DNA of 64,000 nt. Source: Cuniculiplasma sp052315415 (GTDB lineage: Archaea > Thermoplasmatota > Thermoplasmata > Thermoplasmatales > Thermoplasmataceae). The translations under genes and the position numbers were made by a program. The notes beneath the pieces are model-generated. The model had not been told where the DNA came from and did not search any database. It saw only the letters and a list, made by a program, of their open reading frames with translations. The stretch is from NCBI GenBank assembly GCA_052315415.1, contig JBLSDH010000003.1, forward strand, positions 56,530 to 120,529. Direction: 5' to 3'. Each line of letters opens with the position of its first letter. Position 1 is the first letter of the stretch. Shown piece after piece: positions 23,103 through 32,181 of the stretch.

Positions 23103-24416
23103 GTGAACAAATTTTTCAAGATTCTTGTATTTATGATCATAATACTGGTTGGGATTTCCTCTACCCTTGGATATGAGGTAATAAACGATCAGAAGATAAT
23201 CAAAAATTTAAGGATTTTTCAAACTTCGCCAGGGAACACAAACGCATCAAAAATCTATTATACAGGGTGTGTTCAGTTTGAGGGAAACTCTCATCACATT
23301 TACACATATTATCAAAACGTCTCAAGCATATTTGTTGATCTGAACTGTTCAATTATTGTTGATCCTTACTATTATCATAATAATTATTACGTTGATCTTA
23401 CAAACATGAGTTCGGGTGGTGGGGGCCTTGCTGATGTTAATGGAACAACTGGCGCTGTGAAATGGATTGATAGATTTTCAAATGAAGTTATGACTGAACC
23501 AATTGGTATATATGGTATCATATTTATTGGGCTTGGAAACAACACTTTTCAATGCGAGAATATTAGGGGAACCGGAATAAATTACATTGCAGCTGTTAAC
23601 AGTACAAACGGTAAGATTTTGTGGAAATACTATACTCTTGGGGAGGATATGCCAACACCCGTATTCTATGATGGCTTACTTATTGAAGCAGACGGTTCTG
23701 GAAAAGTTTTTTCCCTTAACGCTTTCAACGGTTCCCTTGTCTGGAAAGATACAATATATTCCTTTGTGAGCATGTCTTCCCTCCTCCTTTATGACGGGAA
23801 TGTTTATTTTGGAGGGGGAAACCCATACTGTTTCTATTCCGTGAATGCAGAAACCGGTAAAATTAACTGGACTTATCTCACAAACGGAACAGGGGGTTTA
23901 ACAGATGCATCACCTGTATACTCCGATGGGAATATTGTTACGGGCTACACAATCACTTGTCCCAACGGGACCATGAAAAGCTTTACAATTGCATTGAATG
24001 CTGTAAATGGAAACCCTAGCTGGATAACATATGACGGAATAGGATGTCAGCCAGAATTTCCTCCAATTGAGGTGCCCCCTCTAACTTCCATAGGAAACAT
24101 AATATTTACTGAGCCAACATCCCTTTGCTGCCTTCTTGCCATAAACGCTTTCAATGGATCAATATTATGGAGGCAATATACTGGCCTGGATGATGCAAAC
24201 GTTAATGTTGTTGGAGGTTTCGTTATAACTGTGACGTATAATGGAACCATGATGATATTCAATATGAACGGAAATCTGGTTTGCAGCAAAAATTTTGGAG
24301 TTCCAATGGGTCCAGGAAACGTAATTGTATTCAACAACGCTTTTCTGCTTTTTGGAATGAATGGGGTGATGAAAACAGTAAAATACAATTTCTACAGAGC
24401 CATAAAAGTATGCTAA
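23103..24416 (+). CDS. Secreted PQQ-like beta-propeller protein
   Basis: A 437-residue extracellular protein. Residues 1-23 are a signal peptide (KFFKILVFMIIILVGISSTLGYE). The rest is a series of propeller blades with the PQQ-repeat signature, for example YIAAVNSTNGKILWKYYT, VFSLNAFNGSLVWKDTIY, FYSVNAETGKINWTYLT, TIALNAVNGNPSWITYD and LLAINAFNGSILWRQYT: about seven blades. Many N-x-S/T sequons fit a glycosylated surface protein. No catalytic residues of quinoprotein dehydrogenases are obvious, so it may be a structural or binding protein. It starts with GTG at 23103; the TATA box (about 23078-23090) would make it leaderless. The 140-base gap to nrdJ holds both divergent promoters. Confidence 0.85.
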   Translation: MNKFFKILVFMIIILVGISSTLGYEVINDQKIIKNLRIFQTSPGNTNASKIYYTGCVQFEGNSHHIYTYYQNVSSIFVDLNCSIIVDPYYYHNNYYVDLTNMSSGGGGLADVNGTTGAVKWIDRFSNEVMTEPIGIYGIIFIGLGNNTFQCENIRGTGINYIAAVNSTNGKILWKYYTLGEDMPTPVFYDGLLIEADGSGKVFSLNAFNGSLVWKDTIYSFVSMSSLLLYDGNVYFGGGNPYCFYSVNAETGKINWTYLTNGTGGLTDASPVYSDGNIVTGYTITCPNGTMKSFTIALNAVNGNPSWITYDGIGCQPEFPPIEVPPLTSIGNIIFTEPTSLCCLLAINAFNGSILWRQYTGLDDANVNVVGGFVITVTYNGTMMIFNMNGNLVCSKNFGVPMGPGNVIVFNNAFLLFGMNGVMKTVKYNFYRAIKVC

Positions 24417-24460
24417 AATAACATTCAAAATATTTTTTTAATAATTTGCAATACAAATTT

Positions 24461-24628
24461 ATGGTAACGCTGGACAGGCAGACTAGGATGAAACTTGAGG
24501 CTGAACTTGCATTTGTAAATGAAAGGCTTCTGCAAATCAGGCAAAACAGAGACATACATGGAATAGATGATGAGGAATACAGAACATGGATGAATAAAAG
24601 AAATGAAATAATGTCAAAACTTTACTGA
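24461..24628 (+). CDS. Small coiled-coil protein, function unknown
   Basis: A 55-residue charged, helical protein (MVTLDRQTRMKLEAEL... to IMSKLY). The helix from about 5 to 32 has heptad-like spacing of L, A and V, then a DDEEYRTWMNKR segment and a second helix. An in-frame TTG at 24446 would add five residues, but the ATG at 24461 sits about 27 bases after a TATA-like TTTTTTTAATAATT run, as expected of a leaderless gene. Composition is unlike random AT-rich sequence. I do not recognise a family. Confidence 0.6.
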   Translation: MVTLDRQTRMKLEAELAFVNERLLQIRQNRDIHGIDDEEYRTWMNKRNEIMSKLY

Positions 24629-24668
24629 AAGAGGGGGAGGGGTTCACTTCCTATGGAAATGAAAATAG

Positions 24669-25715
24669 TCATACCACCATCTTTGGTCTGCTTACCATGA
24701 ATCTGTTTCTTTTCCCCCTAACATCTATGTAAACATATTTATTCTGGCCGGAAAACTCTCTCTGTATATATCCAAGACCTATACCCATTCCTAAAACTGG
24801 TGAAAGGCTACCGCTTGTGATGATGCCAATTTTATTTCCGTCCTGATCGAAAATTTCAGAACCAGTTCTTGGAATTGCTCCTTTTTCTTCTGCAATAAAT
24901 CCTCTGAATATTTCAGTAAAGTCAGTTCTCTCAGCAAATTCCTTTCCCATGTAATTCTTTCTGTTTGTTAGTATGAAAGATATACCAGCTTCCCTTGGCG
25001 TTCTATCATTGTTAAAATCCTGGCCTGAAAGAAGAAATCCTTTCTCCATTCTCAGTGTGTCCCTTGCCCCAAGACCACACAAACTTCCATCATAATTTTT
25101 CAACTTTTCAGAAAGTTTTTCCCACATTTCAACTATATTTTTGTTTTTACCTATTATCTCAACACCTTTCTCTCCAGTATATCCCGTTCCTGAAACTATT
25201 AAATGGTTAATCTCATAAAATCTAAAACTTTCAGGAAATTCAAACCCGAGATCTTCAATAAGTGGTTGGCTTTCAGGCCCCTGCACAGCTATGCATCCGT
25301 ATTCATCAGATACGTTTTTAATTTCAACGCCTTTTTTCTCAAAGGATTTGACATGATTGTAAATGAGATCTGTAGTTGCTGCATTTGGTATTGAAAGATA
25401 TTTTTCATCTGAAAATTTGTATATTATTGTATCATCAATCATTTTTCCATCAGAGTTCAAAAATGCTGTGTAAGTACAGCTGTTCTCCTTTGCATTTTCA
25501 ATATCCGACGGTAAAATGCTGAGTAAAAAGTCTGTTGAGTTATCCCCCTCTATGAAAAGGTCACCCATGTGTGAAACGTCAAAAATTCCAACCTTTTTTC
25601 TTACAGACATGTGTTCTTTCAGTATGGATTCATAATAAAGTGGCATATTCCATGAATGAAAATCCACCATCTTCGCTCCATTCATTACATGGTTGTCATA
25701 AAGGACCGTTTTCAT
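24669..25715 (-). CDS. gcvT: Glycine cleavage system T protein (aminomethyltransferase)
   Basis: A 348-residue tetrahydrofolate-dependent enzyme that takes the aminomethyl group from lipoyl-H protein, releasing ammonia and methylene-THF. Marks: GAKMVDFHSWNMPLYYESI, VGIFDVSHMGDL, ENSCTYTAFLNSDGKMIDDTI, IAVQGPESQPLIEDL, GTGYTGEKGVEI, GLGARDTLRMEKG and the C-terminal GIGLGYIQ. Length is typical for the archaeal form. It lies one base after pdxT on the same strand and is probably co-transcribed. glyA, the next enzyme that uses methylene-THF, is 1.6 kb further on. Confidence 0.95.
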   Translation of the reverse strand: MKTVLYDNHVMNGAKMVDFHSWNMPLYYESILKEHMSVRKKVGIFDVSHMGDLFIEGDNSTDFLLSILPSDIENAKENSCTYTAFLNSDGKMIDDTIIYKFSDEKYLSIPNAATTDLIYNHVKSFEKKGVEIKNVSDEYGCIAVQGPESQPLIEDLGFEFPESFRFYEINHLIVSGTGYTGEKGVEIIGKNKNIVEMWEKLSEKLKNYDGSLCGLGARDTLRMEKGFLLSGQDFNNDRTPREAGISFILTNRKNYMGKEFAERTDFTEIFRGFIAEEKGAIPRTGSEIFDQDGNKIGIITSGSLSPVLGMGIGLGYIQREFSGQNKYVYIDVRGKRNRFMVSRPKMVV

Positions 25716-25716
25716 T

Positions 25717-26355
25717 TCATGCCACCCTTTCTTTTATCTTTCCTTGGGAAGTATACCCCCCCCTCTCTTTTATCATATTCAAAAAAAACACATGTATCCT
25801 TGTATCCTCAGTCAACTCAGGGTGAAATGTCATTCCTATGATATTTCCCTGTCTTACCATCACAGGCCTGTTCCCCTCATATGCAAGTATATCTACATTT
25901 TCCCCTGTTGATTTTATCACTGGGGCTCTTATGAATACAGCATTAAAATCACCAATACCATTTACTGAAATGTTTCTCTGAAAAGAATCACCCTGTCTTC
26001 CATATCCGTTTCTCTCTATTGAGACATTGAGAAGGCCCATCCCCTGTACTCTCGTATCATTTGTTTCCCTGCTCAGAAGTATTATGCCTGCACATGTTCC
26101 CATTACAGGAACCCCTGAACTGGCCATTTGAATTATCATATCATACAGACCATACTCCTTTGTAAGTTTGTATATTGTTGTACTCTCACCGCCAGGAATC
26201 ACAATACCATCTGCATTCTTCAGGGTTTCAGTACTCCTCGCCCTGTATGTATTTACATTAAATCCTTTACTTCCTATGGAACTTAACATCTCGAGATGCT
26301 CTTCAACATCTCCCTGATAACCTATTACGGCAATATTCACACTGAGGTATGCCAT
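25717..26355 (-). CDS. pdxT: Pyridoxal 5'-phosphate synthase glutaminase subunit
   Basis: A 212-residue class I glutamine amidotransferase that supplies ammonia to PdxS for PLP synthesis. Seen: NIAVIGYQGDVEEH, VIPGGESTT, the nucleophile cysteine in VMGTCAGIILLSRE, RNGYGRQGDSF, FIRAPVI and the catalytic pair in TFHPELTED. It begins at the ATG at 26355, about 30 bases after a TATA-like box; a GTG at residue 6 would also fit the family start. pdxS is not in the window. Sitting directly upstream of gcvT and near glyA, it joins PLP supply with PLP- and folate-dependent glycine metabolism. Confidence 0.94.
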   Translation of the reverse strand: MAYLSVNIAVIGYQGDVEEHLEMLSSIGSKGFNVNTYRARSTETLKNADGIVIPGGESTTIYKLTKEYGLYDMIIQMASSGVPVMGTCAGIILLSRETNDTRVQGMGLLNVSIERNGYGRQGDSFQRNISVNGIGDFNAVFIRAPVIKSTGENVDILAYEGNRPVMVRQGNIIGMTFHPELTEDTRIHVFFLNMIKERGGYTSQGKIKERVA

Positions 26356-26428
26356 ACCAATTTAAAATTGTTCCACTTATTATATTCTAATTTTAAAATG
26401 AATAAAAACATTAAGCTTAAACCATTTC

Positions 26429-27295
26429 ATGATTATGGACAAAGTTTATGGATTCATAGGTACAGGTATGATGGGTGTACCAATTTGCCGAAATATTTTG
26501 AAAAATGGCCACAATCTTAAAATATACAACAGAACTGAAAGCAAAATCCCAGAGGATTTGAAAAAACACAGTGTAAATTCCATAGAATCTTTGGTGGAAA
26601 AAAGCGATATAATTTTTATGATTGTTACCGATTCCAAAGCTTCAGGGGAAATAGTGGAAAAAATCTTATCAGTTAAAGGGAAGGTAAAAGCAATAATTGA
26701 TATGAGTACAATTTCCCAGGAACAGTCAATTAAAAACTTTGAATTCTCTAGAGATAAATCAATAAAATACTGCGACTGTCCGGTAATAGGCAGTGTACCG
26801 GCTGCAGAGTCAGGAAAACTCACATGTGTATTCGGCGGTGACAGTGAGATTTTTGAAGAAATAAGAACGGTTCTTCAGTGTTTTTCAGCTCAGCAGATAT
26901 ACATGGGAGAAAACGGAAAAGGAATAGCCATGAAACTTCTTAACAATCTATTAATGGGAACCATTGTGTCAGCAGTAAGCGAAATTGTAAATGCAGGAAT
27001 GGAATTAAAACTTGATTTTAACAATATGGTAAAGGCATTACAGGGAGGGGGTGCAAGGACAGCTTCACTGGAACTTAAGGGTGAAAACATGAAGAACATG
27101 GACTTTACCCCACAGTTTCTTCTTTCTCACCAGTTGAAGGATCTGAGATATGGAAACGAAATGCTTACAAAAAACGGACTCAGCCACGTTTTCTCATCAA
27201 TATCAGAATCCTTTTACTCTAATATGGAGGCAAATTACGGAAACCTTGATATGAGTGCAATATTCAAATTTTTTAAAGTTATAAACAGCAGATGA
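26429..27295 (+). CDS. Beta-hydroxyacid dehydrogenase (HIBADH/GLYR family)
   Basis: A 288-residue NAD(P)-dependent dehydrogenase. It has the N-terminal Rossmann motif GFIGTGMMGVPICRNIL, the substrate-binding CPVIGSVPAAESGKLTCVFGG and the catalytic lysine in GKGIAMKLLNNLLMGT. The family includes 3-hydroxyisobutyrate dehydrogenase, tartronate semialdehyde reductase and glyoxylate/succinic semialdehyde reductase; the sequence does not settle which. The substrate motif departs from the usual DAPVSGG (here DCPVIGS), so the substrate may be unusual. It is a single gene with its own leaderless promoter; a second ATG two codons in is equally possible. Confidence 0.88.
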   Translation: MIMDKVYGFIGTGMMGVPICRNILKNGHNLKIYNRTESKIPEDLKKHSVNSIESLVEKSDIIFMIVTDSKASGEIVEKILSVKGKVKAIIDMSTISQEQSIKNFEFSRDKSIKYCDCPVIGSVPAAESGKLTCVFGGDSEIFEEIRTVLQCFSAQQIYMGENGKGIAMKLLNNLLMGTIVSAVSEIVNAGMELKLDFNNMVKALQGGGARTASLELKGENMKNMDFTPQFLLSHQLKDLRYGNEMLTKNGLSHVFSSISESFYSNMEANYGNLDMSAIFKFFKVINSR

Positions 27296-27305
27296 TGTTT
27301 ACACA

Positions 27306-28595
27306 TCATCTGAAAAGATCTATGTGCCCATAGGCTTCTCTCTTGCCATAGCAGTATTTTACTTCATTGAAGTTTGATTTAAATTCAGCAACTTCTTTTC
27401 TTATTTTTTCAATGTCTGAGTTTTCATTCATTGCTCTTACTATAATCTCTGCAACATGTTTTGCTTCTGATTTCCCCATACCTATTCTTGTTATTTCCTG
27501 TGAACCAATCCTTATTCCGCTTGGATCCTGAGAATTTCTATTGTGATCGGCAGGTATCAAATTCTTATTTAGAACAATTCCACATTTTTCAAGTTTTTCA
27601 GCAACAAATTTTCCACCACCAAACTTCCTGACGTCAGCAACCAGAGTGTGTGATTCCGTAAATCCCCTTTTTTCTCCAAGTACAGTTACTCCAAGTTCAT
27701 GTAGTTGCTCAGCCATTGCCTTTGCATTCTCCACAATTGCAGAGGCATAAGACTTCCCGAAATCAATCATCTCAAATATTGTGATACCAAGTGCAGCCAT
27801 TGTGTTAAGATGATGATTGCTTAAAACTCCAGGAAAAACCCCCCTCTGAACCTTTTTCCAAGTCTTTTCATCAGTATTTCCAACTATTATTCCATGCTGT
27901 GGTCCTGGAAAGGTCTTGTGTGTTGAGCCAGTCATTACATCTGCACCCTCTCTCATTGGGTCCTGGAACTTTCCACCGGCAATCAAACCAAGGACATGGG
28001 CTCCATCGTACCAGACCTTGCATCCAACCTCCTGAAACACATCTCTAAGCTCCTTAATTGGAGCGGGAAAGAGGAAAACAGACTGACCAAAAAGGCAGAC
28101 CTTTGGTTTGCTTTCCCTTATTATTTTCTCAGCTCCGGAGGGGTCCACTGTCATTGTCTCCTCATCATAAGGATAGTTAACTATGTTAAGTCCCCTGAAA
28201 CCAAGCGTACCAAATTTTGCTGCACTGATGTGTCCTCCCCCGGAAAGATCTGGAGCACAAATTGTGTCTCCGGGAGAGAGTAGACCAAATGCAACAGCCT
28301 GGTTTGCATTTGTACCTGATATTGGCCTTGGATCAGCCTGTGGAACATTGAAAAGCTCTTTTGCAGCCTCAGTTATTAAAGTTTCAGCCTTATCCACAAA
28401 TATATTACCCTGATAATATCTCTGTCCTGGAAGCCCCTCTGCATACCTGTTTCCAAAATCTGACAGAAGCATTTCCATGGCCATTGGACTCATAAGATTT
28501 TCAGAGGCAATAAGTGGAATTGAATCCTTAAAAAAATCCTCATGATCTTTAACTATCTTTCTTAGTTCCTCCGCCCGGTGAAGGTTATTTTCCAT
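27306..28595 (-). CDS. glyA: Serine hydroxymethyltransferase
   Basis: A 429-residue fold-type I PLP enzyme interconverting serine and glycine with transfer of one carbon to a pterin. Seen: LIASENLMSPMAMEML, the GNRYAEGLPGQRYYQG loop, SGTNANQAV, GGHISA, DGAHVLGLIAGG, the PLP lysine in MTGSTHKTFPGPQHG and the C-terminal SGIRIGSQEITRIGM. All catalytic residues are present. Converges with the beta-hydroxyacid dehydrogenase (10-base gap). Its promoter lies in the 45 bases before the ATG, next to the 3' end of the S53 protease gene. Confidence 0.96.
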   Translation of the reverse strand: MENNLHRAEELRKIVKDHEDFFKDSIPLIASENLMSPMAMEMLLSDFGNRYAEGLPGQRYYQGNIFVDKAETLITEAAKELFNVPQADPRPISGTNANQAVAFGLLSPGDTICAPDLSGGGHISAAKFGTLGFRGLNIVNYPYDEETMTVDPSGAEKIIRESKPKVCLFGQSVFLFPAPIKELRDVFQEVGCKVWYDGAHVLGLIAGGKFQDPMREGADVMTGSTHKTFPGPQHGIIVGNTDEKTWKKVQRGVFPGVLSNHHLNTMAALGITIFEMIDFGKSYASAIVENAKAMAEQLHELGVTVLGEKRGFTESHTLVADVRKFGGGKFVAEKLEKCGIVLNKNLIPADHNRNSQDPSGIRIGSQEITRIGMGKSEAKHVAEIIVRAMNENSDIEKIRKEVAEFKSNFNEVKYCYGKREAYGHIDLFR

Positions 28596-28640
28596 ATATT
28601 ATGATGCATTACCATTATTTTAAGATGTATTTTCTTAAAT

Positions 28641-31600
28641 CTACCTGTCTTTTCTTTTTCTCATCAGTAATATTATAAAGGCGATAACAAGAATCAATGC
28701 TGCTGGGAAAAGCACCAATATTATAATGTTTCCTCCTGAGCTGCTGTTAAGCCCAAAATCAAGCGTAAATGTTTCGTTGTGTCCATCAACCGTAATTTGA
28801 ATCTGTGAATTTTCAACATTGTATATTTTTCCACCGGGATAACACAATACTGTACCTGTGACATGATACAGAGTAGCATTATATGTACCGTTTTTAACCT
28901 TAAGGGAAATGGATTTTAGTTCCGTAATGTCATGGAAAGAGGAAATGTTCACTCCCCATTTCCCGTTTAAAGGTAGGTTTTCTATTTCAAAACTCAAAAG
29001 ATAAAGACGTTGAAAATTCCATGTATATGATAGATTATTTTTCACATTAACCGTGAGGTTTCCACCACTGTACCATGGATTACTTGACATGATACAGAAA
29101 GTGAATGTTCCATTGAAGAACGGAAAGGTTGTATTATTTGCAGTTGTTAATATGACAGGTGTACCATTGGTCTTAACATACCATGGTGTGTTATCAGGGA
29201 GCCCCCTTTCCCTGATTGTAATGCAAAATACTTTTCCAACTGAAGCAAAAACTCCCTGATAATCAGCATTCCTGCTAAATGATAATGAATATCTGTTTCC
29301 CGATCCTGAATAAACTATTCCTGAGGCAGTCTCACCTGTCTGGACTATGGAATATTTCGATGAAATTGGGTGAAGAGAAAGGGCAACCCATTTATGGGAG
29401 GAGAAATAAAGTCCGTAAGAAGTGACGTTTCCAACAGTTCCGTTACCATATTTTCCTAAACCGTCTGTGGGTGGCCCCGTAAGTCCAAACTGGGGTGCCA
29501 GTCCTCCGGGCAGGGAGGTGCCAGGAGAAGGTCCGTTAATTTCGTTCTTTCCATTATAAATGTAATTGTAATTCTGAGAGCCTATGATGTAAGCTGCACC
29601 CGGCGTGTTGATTTTCTCTACATTGTTATTCACCACAAAATTAATGTACGATCCACATGGAGAGGTGGAATTTTCAAGAACCATGCTCATATTAAATTCA
29701 TGTGGAAGACTAACCATTTTTCCTATGGGAAAAAGGTATCTGAATGAAGTGATACCAGGATACAGGCCAAAGAAGGGATATGATACCCAGGCTGTGTAAT
29801 TAAGGAACCAGAAGCCAGATCTGTATTTCAGATATATGACATTTTGTATCCAGTAAAGTGGTGCTCCCAGCTCATTGGCAACCACGGCATTTTCCTGAAT
29901 TGAGCCGTTGTAACAGTTGTCAACAGATGAAAATGAGCCAGTTCTATTATTGTAGAGATATCCTGTTACATTTATACCCTGGAGTGAAAGATTAAAATCC
30001 ACACCCCTCAGTGCAGACGGGTTAAAGGAAAAATTCCTTTCAATGAGAAAAAGGGTTAAATTATAAGCGTTTATGGAGCCCCATCCTGTAACAAGGTTAT
30101 ATCCGGGCAACGCTTTAAAAAGGTGGTTGTGTCCACTGTCAACGTTGTAGAATGCAGAGGCAGGAATTCCATATTTATATCCACCAGAGGAGATGAAATG
30201 AGAACATTTTTCACTATTATTTGAATAAAATTGTCTGTTTGCCAGTTTATACAAAAAAGGATTGAGGTAACCAACATTACCTTCTCCGAAATCTTTCAGC
30301 ACAGCATCAATCTCTGCAATTATTCCGGCCATAACAGGAGAGGCTATGCTTGTTCCGTAAAATATGTATGGTGCAGGATTAGACAGATTTACACTCAGGC
30401 ATACAGCTGTATCATTTGCAATAGCACTTATATCAGGTGTTCCTCGTCCTTTTCCCCCAAGAATTTTATTTGCCTCTGTGGAAAGTTGAAATGCCGGCTC
30501 AGGAAAGACAGTTGATATGCCACCCTCGCTTCCAATAGGCCCTAGTTTGCAATCTGAACTTATATACCATGCAGTCTGATTTTCTATGGAAAGATCCTGA
30601 TACAGCCTCAGGGTCGTTCCACCAACTGCCGTTATTCCAAAGGAATTGTAGGCCATTGCGGCTGGGAAAGAACTGATTGATCCTGAATATTTGGAACTGT
30701 TTACATTGTCACATCCGTCTCCAGAGCTAGCCAGGACAGTAATTCCTCTTGCCTGAGCCTCCTGTAAATAATCGTACCACAGAGTATTATTGTTGTCTGA
30801 TGCACCCCAGGAATTGGTAATGACAGACACATTCTTGAGCTGTGGAACCTTATTGTTTGGATTCAGAATAAATGCAAAGGCACTGTCAATATTTTCACAG
30901 GAAGACGTTGGACCATATACATTGAATATGGATGCACCCGGTGCCAGGCTTCCAGCCATCTCTAAGTCAAGGGTATTTTCTTCAAAGGATCCTGTAACAT
31001 CACATGTGGCACGAATACCAGGATATGGTGCACCGTTGATTGGCACCGCATGGACCTGAGGCATGGGTTCATTCTTTGGAAGCGTTTCATTAAAATAATC
31101 GTATACATCCGTGGGATCATAGGGTCCCACATTTGCACCAGTTTTGTTTTGTCCGGACCAGAGTATTGTTGCAATGACTTCATTTTTTGGATAGGTAAAA
31201 TTGAAGAGAGAAACCTCATCATATGCTACTTGAAGATCACTTCCGTAAATTAGCTGGCCATTACTACAGTCAATAGGGGAGGGATAACCACTCTCCTGTT
31301 TTACATTTTTATAAGTTTTGCCTGAGACACCAAGGTTCAGGGAAGCATTAACACTTCTGTCTGTGAAACCCACTGAACCTGAAATGTGTGATGCAATGGA
31401 TTCAGGCAGTTCCGGATAATTAGTGGAATAGTATTTTTCTGATGGCCCTACAACAAAACTTGTGTTGAATGCCTTACTCATTTCCAATGAAGACCCGCAT
31501 ATCTGAAGAGAGAACATTCCGGAGAACTTTTTAATATGCATATGGGGAAAGTTGGAAAAGTACTGGACAGCCTCACAATAAATATATGATGGGGGTGAAA

Positions 31601-31937
31601 AATTCTCATCAAATTCTTTCAGGTTTAAAAAATGCCTGTACTGAGCACTCTTTTGGTCAGACAGATTTTGCAGAAGCGAATTAAGTCTGCTCTGATTACT
31701 GTAAGAAAACTGGAGAAGAACAGAAACGTTTCCATAATATTGGGAATGATTTCCCGCTAAAATGGATCCCGGTGTAACGGGAAATTTAGAATAGATTCCC
31801 TTGGTTTTGAATATTCTCACATCATTTCCTTCAAATTTTTTATCCGTCTTAAGTTCTTCTGAACTTGTCATCAACAATGGAAATATTATTATCAAGAAAA
31901 GGAGTATTACAATGAATTTTATGATTGGTCTATTCAC
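28641..31937 (-). CDS. Sedolisin-family (S53) acid serine protease, membrane-anchored
   Basis: About 1,098 residues. A signal peptide (IIKFIVILLFLIIIFPLLM) is followed by a pro-kumamolisin activation domain (to about 185) and the S53 catalytic domain (about 215-630) with the Glu/Asp pair in ENTLDLEMAG (E320, D324), NSWGASDN with the oxyanion aspartate, and Ser530 in GTSIASPVMAG; NLVTGWGSINAYN resembles the calcium-site end. A long Asn-rich extension with many N-x-S/T sequons follows, then a C-terminal transmembrane helix and basic RKRKDR anchor. S53 enzymes work at acid pH, which fits an acidophile digesting external protein. I chose the GTG at 31937 because a CATATATATA box (about 31962-31971) sits 26 bases before it; a TTG at 31958 lies too close to the box. 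Confidence 0.92.
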   Translation of the reverse strand: MNRPIIKFIVILLFLIIIFPLLMTSSEELKTDKKFEGNDVRIFKTKGIYSKFPVTPGSILAGNHSQYYGNVSVLLQFSYSNQSRLNSLLQNLSDQKSAQYRHFLNLKEFDENFSPPSYIYCEAVQYFSNFPHMHIKKFSGMFSLQICGSSLEMSKAFNTSFVVGPSEKYYSTNYPELPESIASHISGSVGFTDRSVNASLNLGVSGKTYKNVKQESGYPSPIDCSNGQLIYGSDLQVAYDEVSLFNFTYPKNEVIATILWSGQNKTGANVGPYDPTDVYDYFNETLPKNEPMPQVHAVPINGAPYPGIRATCDVTGSFEENTLDLEMAGSLAPGASIFNVYGPTSSCENIDSAFAFILNPNNKVPQLKNVSVITNSWGASDNNNTLWYDYLQEAQARGITVLASSGDGCDNVNSSKYSGSISSFPAAMAYNSFGITAVGGTTLRLYQDLSIENQTAWYISSDCKLGPIGSEGGISTVFPEPAFQLSTEANKILGGKGRGTPDISAIANDTAVCLSVNLSNPAPYIFYGTSIASPVMAGIIAEIDAVLKDFGEGNVGYLNPFLYKLANRQFYSNNSEKCSHFISSGGYKYGIPASAFYNVDSGHNHLFKALPGYNLVTGWGSINAYNLTLFLIERNFSFNPSALRGVDFNLSLQGINVTGYLYNNRTGSFSSVDNCYNGSIQENAVVANELGAPLYWIQNVIYLKYRSGFWFLNYTAWVSYPFFGLYPGITSFRYLFPIGKMVSLPHEFNMSMVLENSTSPCGSYINFVVNNNVEKINTPGAAYIIGSQNYNYIYNGKNEINGPSPGTSLPGGLAPQFGLTGPPTDGLGKYGNGTVGNVTSYGLYFSSHKWVALSLHPISSKYSIVQTGETASGIVYSGSGNRYSLSFSRNADYQGVFASVGKVFCITIRERGLPDNTPWYVKTNGTPVILTTANNTTFPFFNGTFTFCIMSSNPWYSGGNLTVNVKNNLSYTWNFQRLYLLSFEIENLPLNGKWGVNISSFHDITELKSISLKVKNGTYNATLYHVTGTVLCYPGGKIYNVENSQIQITVDGHNETFTLDFGLNSSSGGNIIILVLFPAALILVIAFIILLMRKRKDR

Positions 31938-32015
31938 ACTCAATAATAATAATTTCAATATATATATGTTGCATGAAGCAGAAAGATTTATTCAACACAT
32001 TTTCCTTACTTTAAT

Positions 32016-32180
32016 ATGAAATGCCCTGTATGTGGTTCAGAAAATGTTGAAGAAATAAAAAACTGGGGATTCAACTCCTATCTTGTGAAGAGGATGAGCT
32101 GCAATGAATGTGGGGCAAGGTTCAACCATTACAGCGGTGAAAATAAAGAATATACAATACCGAAACCAAAAAAATTTTGA
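32016..32180 (+). CDS. Small zinc-ribbon protein (54 residues)
   Basis: A short gene between two convergent/divergent neighbours. The product begins MKCPVCGSENVEEIKNWG and has a second pair, MSCNECGARFNHY, giving a four-cysteine zinc ribbon (CPVC...CNEC) separated by about 20 residues, then a basic tail ending IPKPKKF. The form is that of a stand-alone ribbon seen in many archaeal small proteins, possibly nucleic-acid binding. A TATA-like ATTTATT (about 31986-31992) about 27 bases before the ATG supports a leaderless start. It ends one base before the cydB stop on the opposite strand. Confidence 0.75.
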   Translation: MKCPVCGSENVEEIKNWGFNSYLVKRMSCNECGARFNHYSGENKEYTIPKPKKF

Positions 32181-32181
32181 A

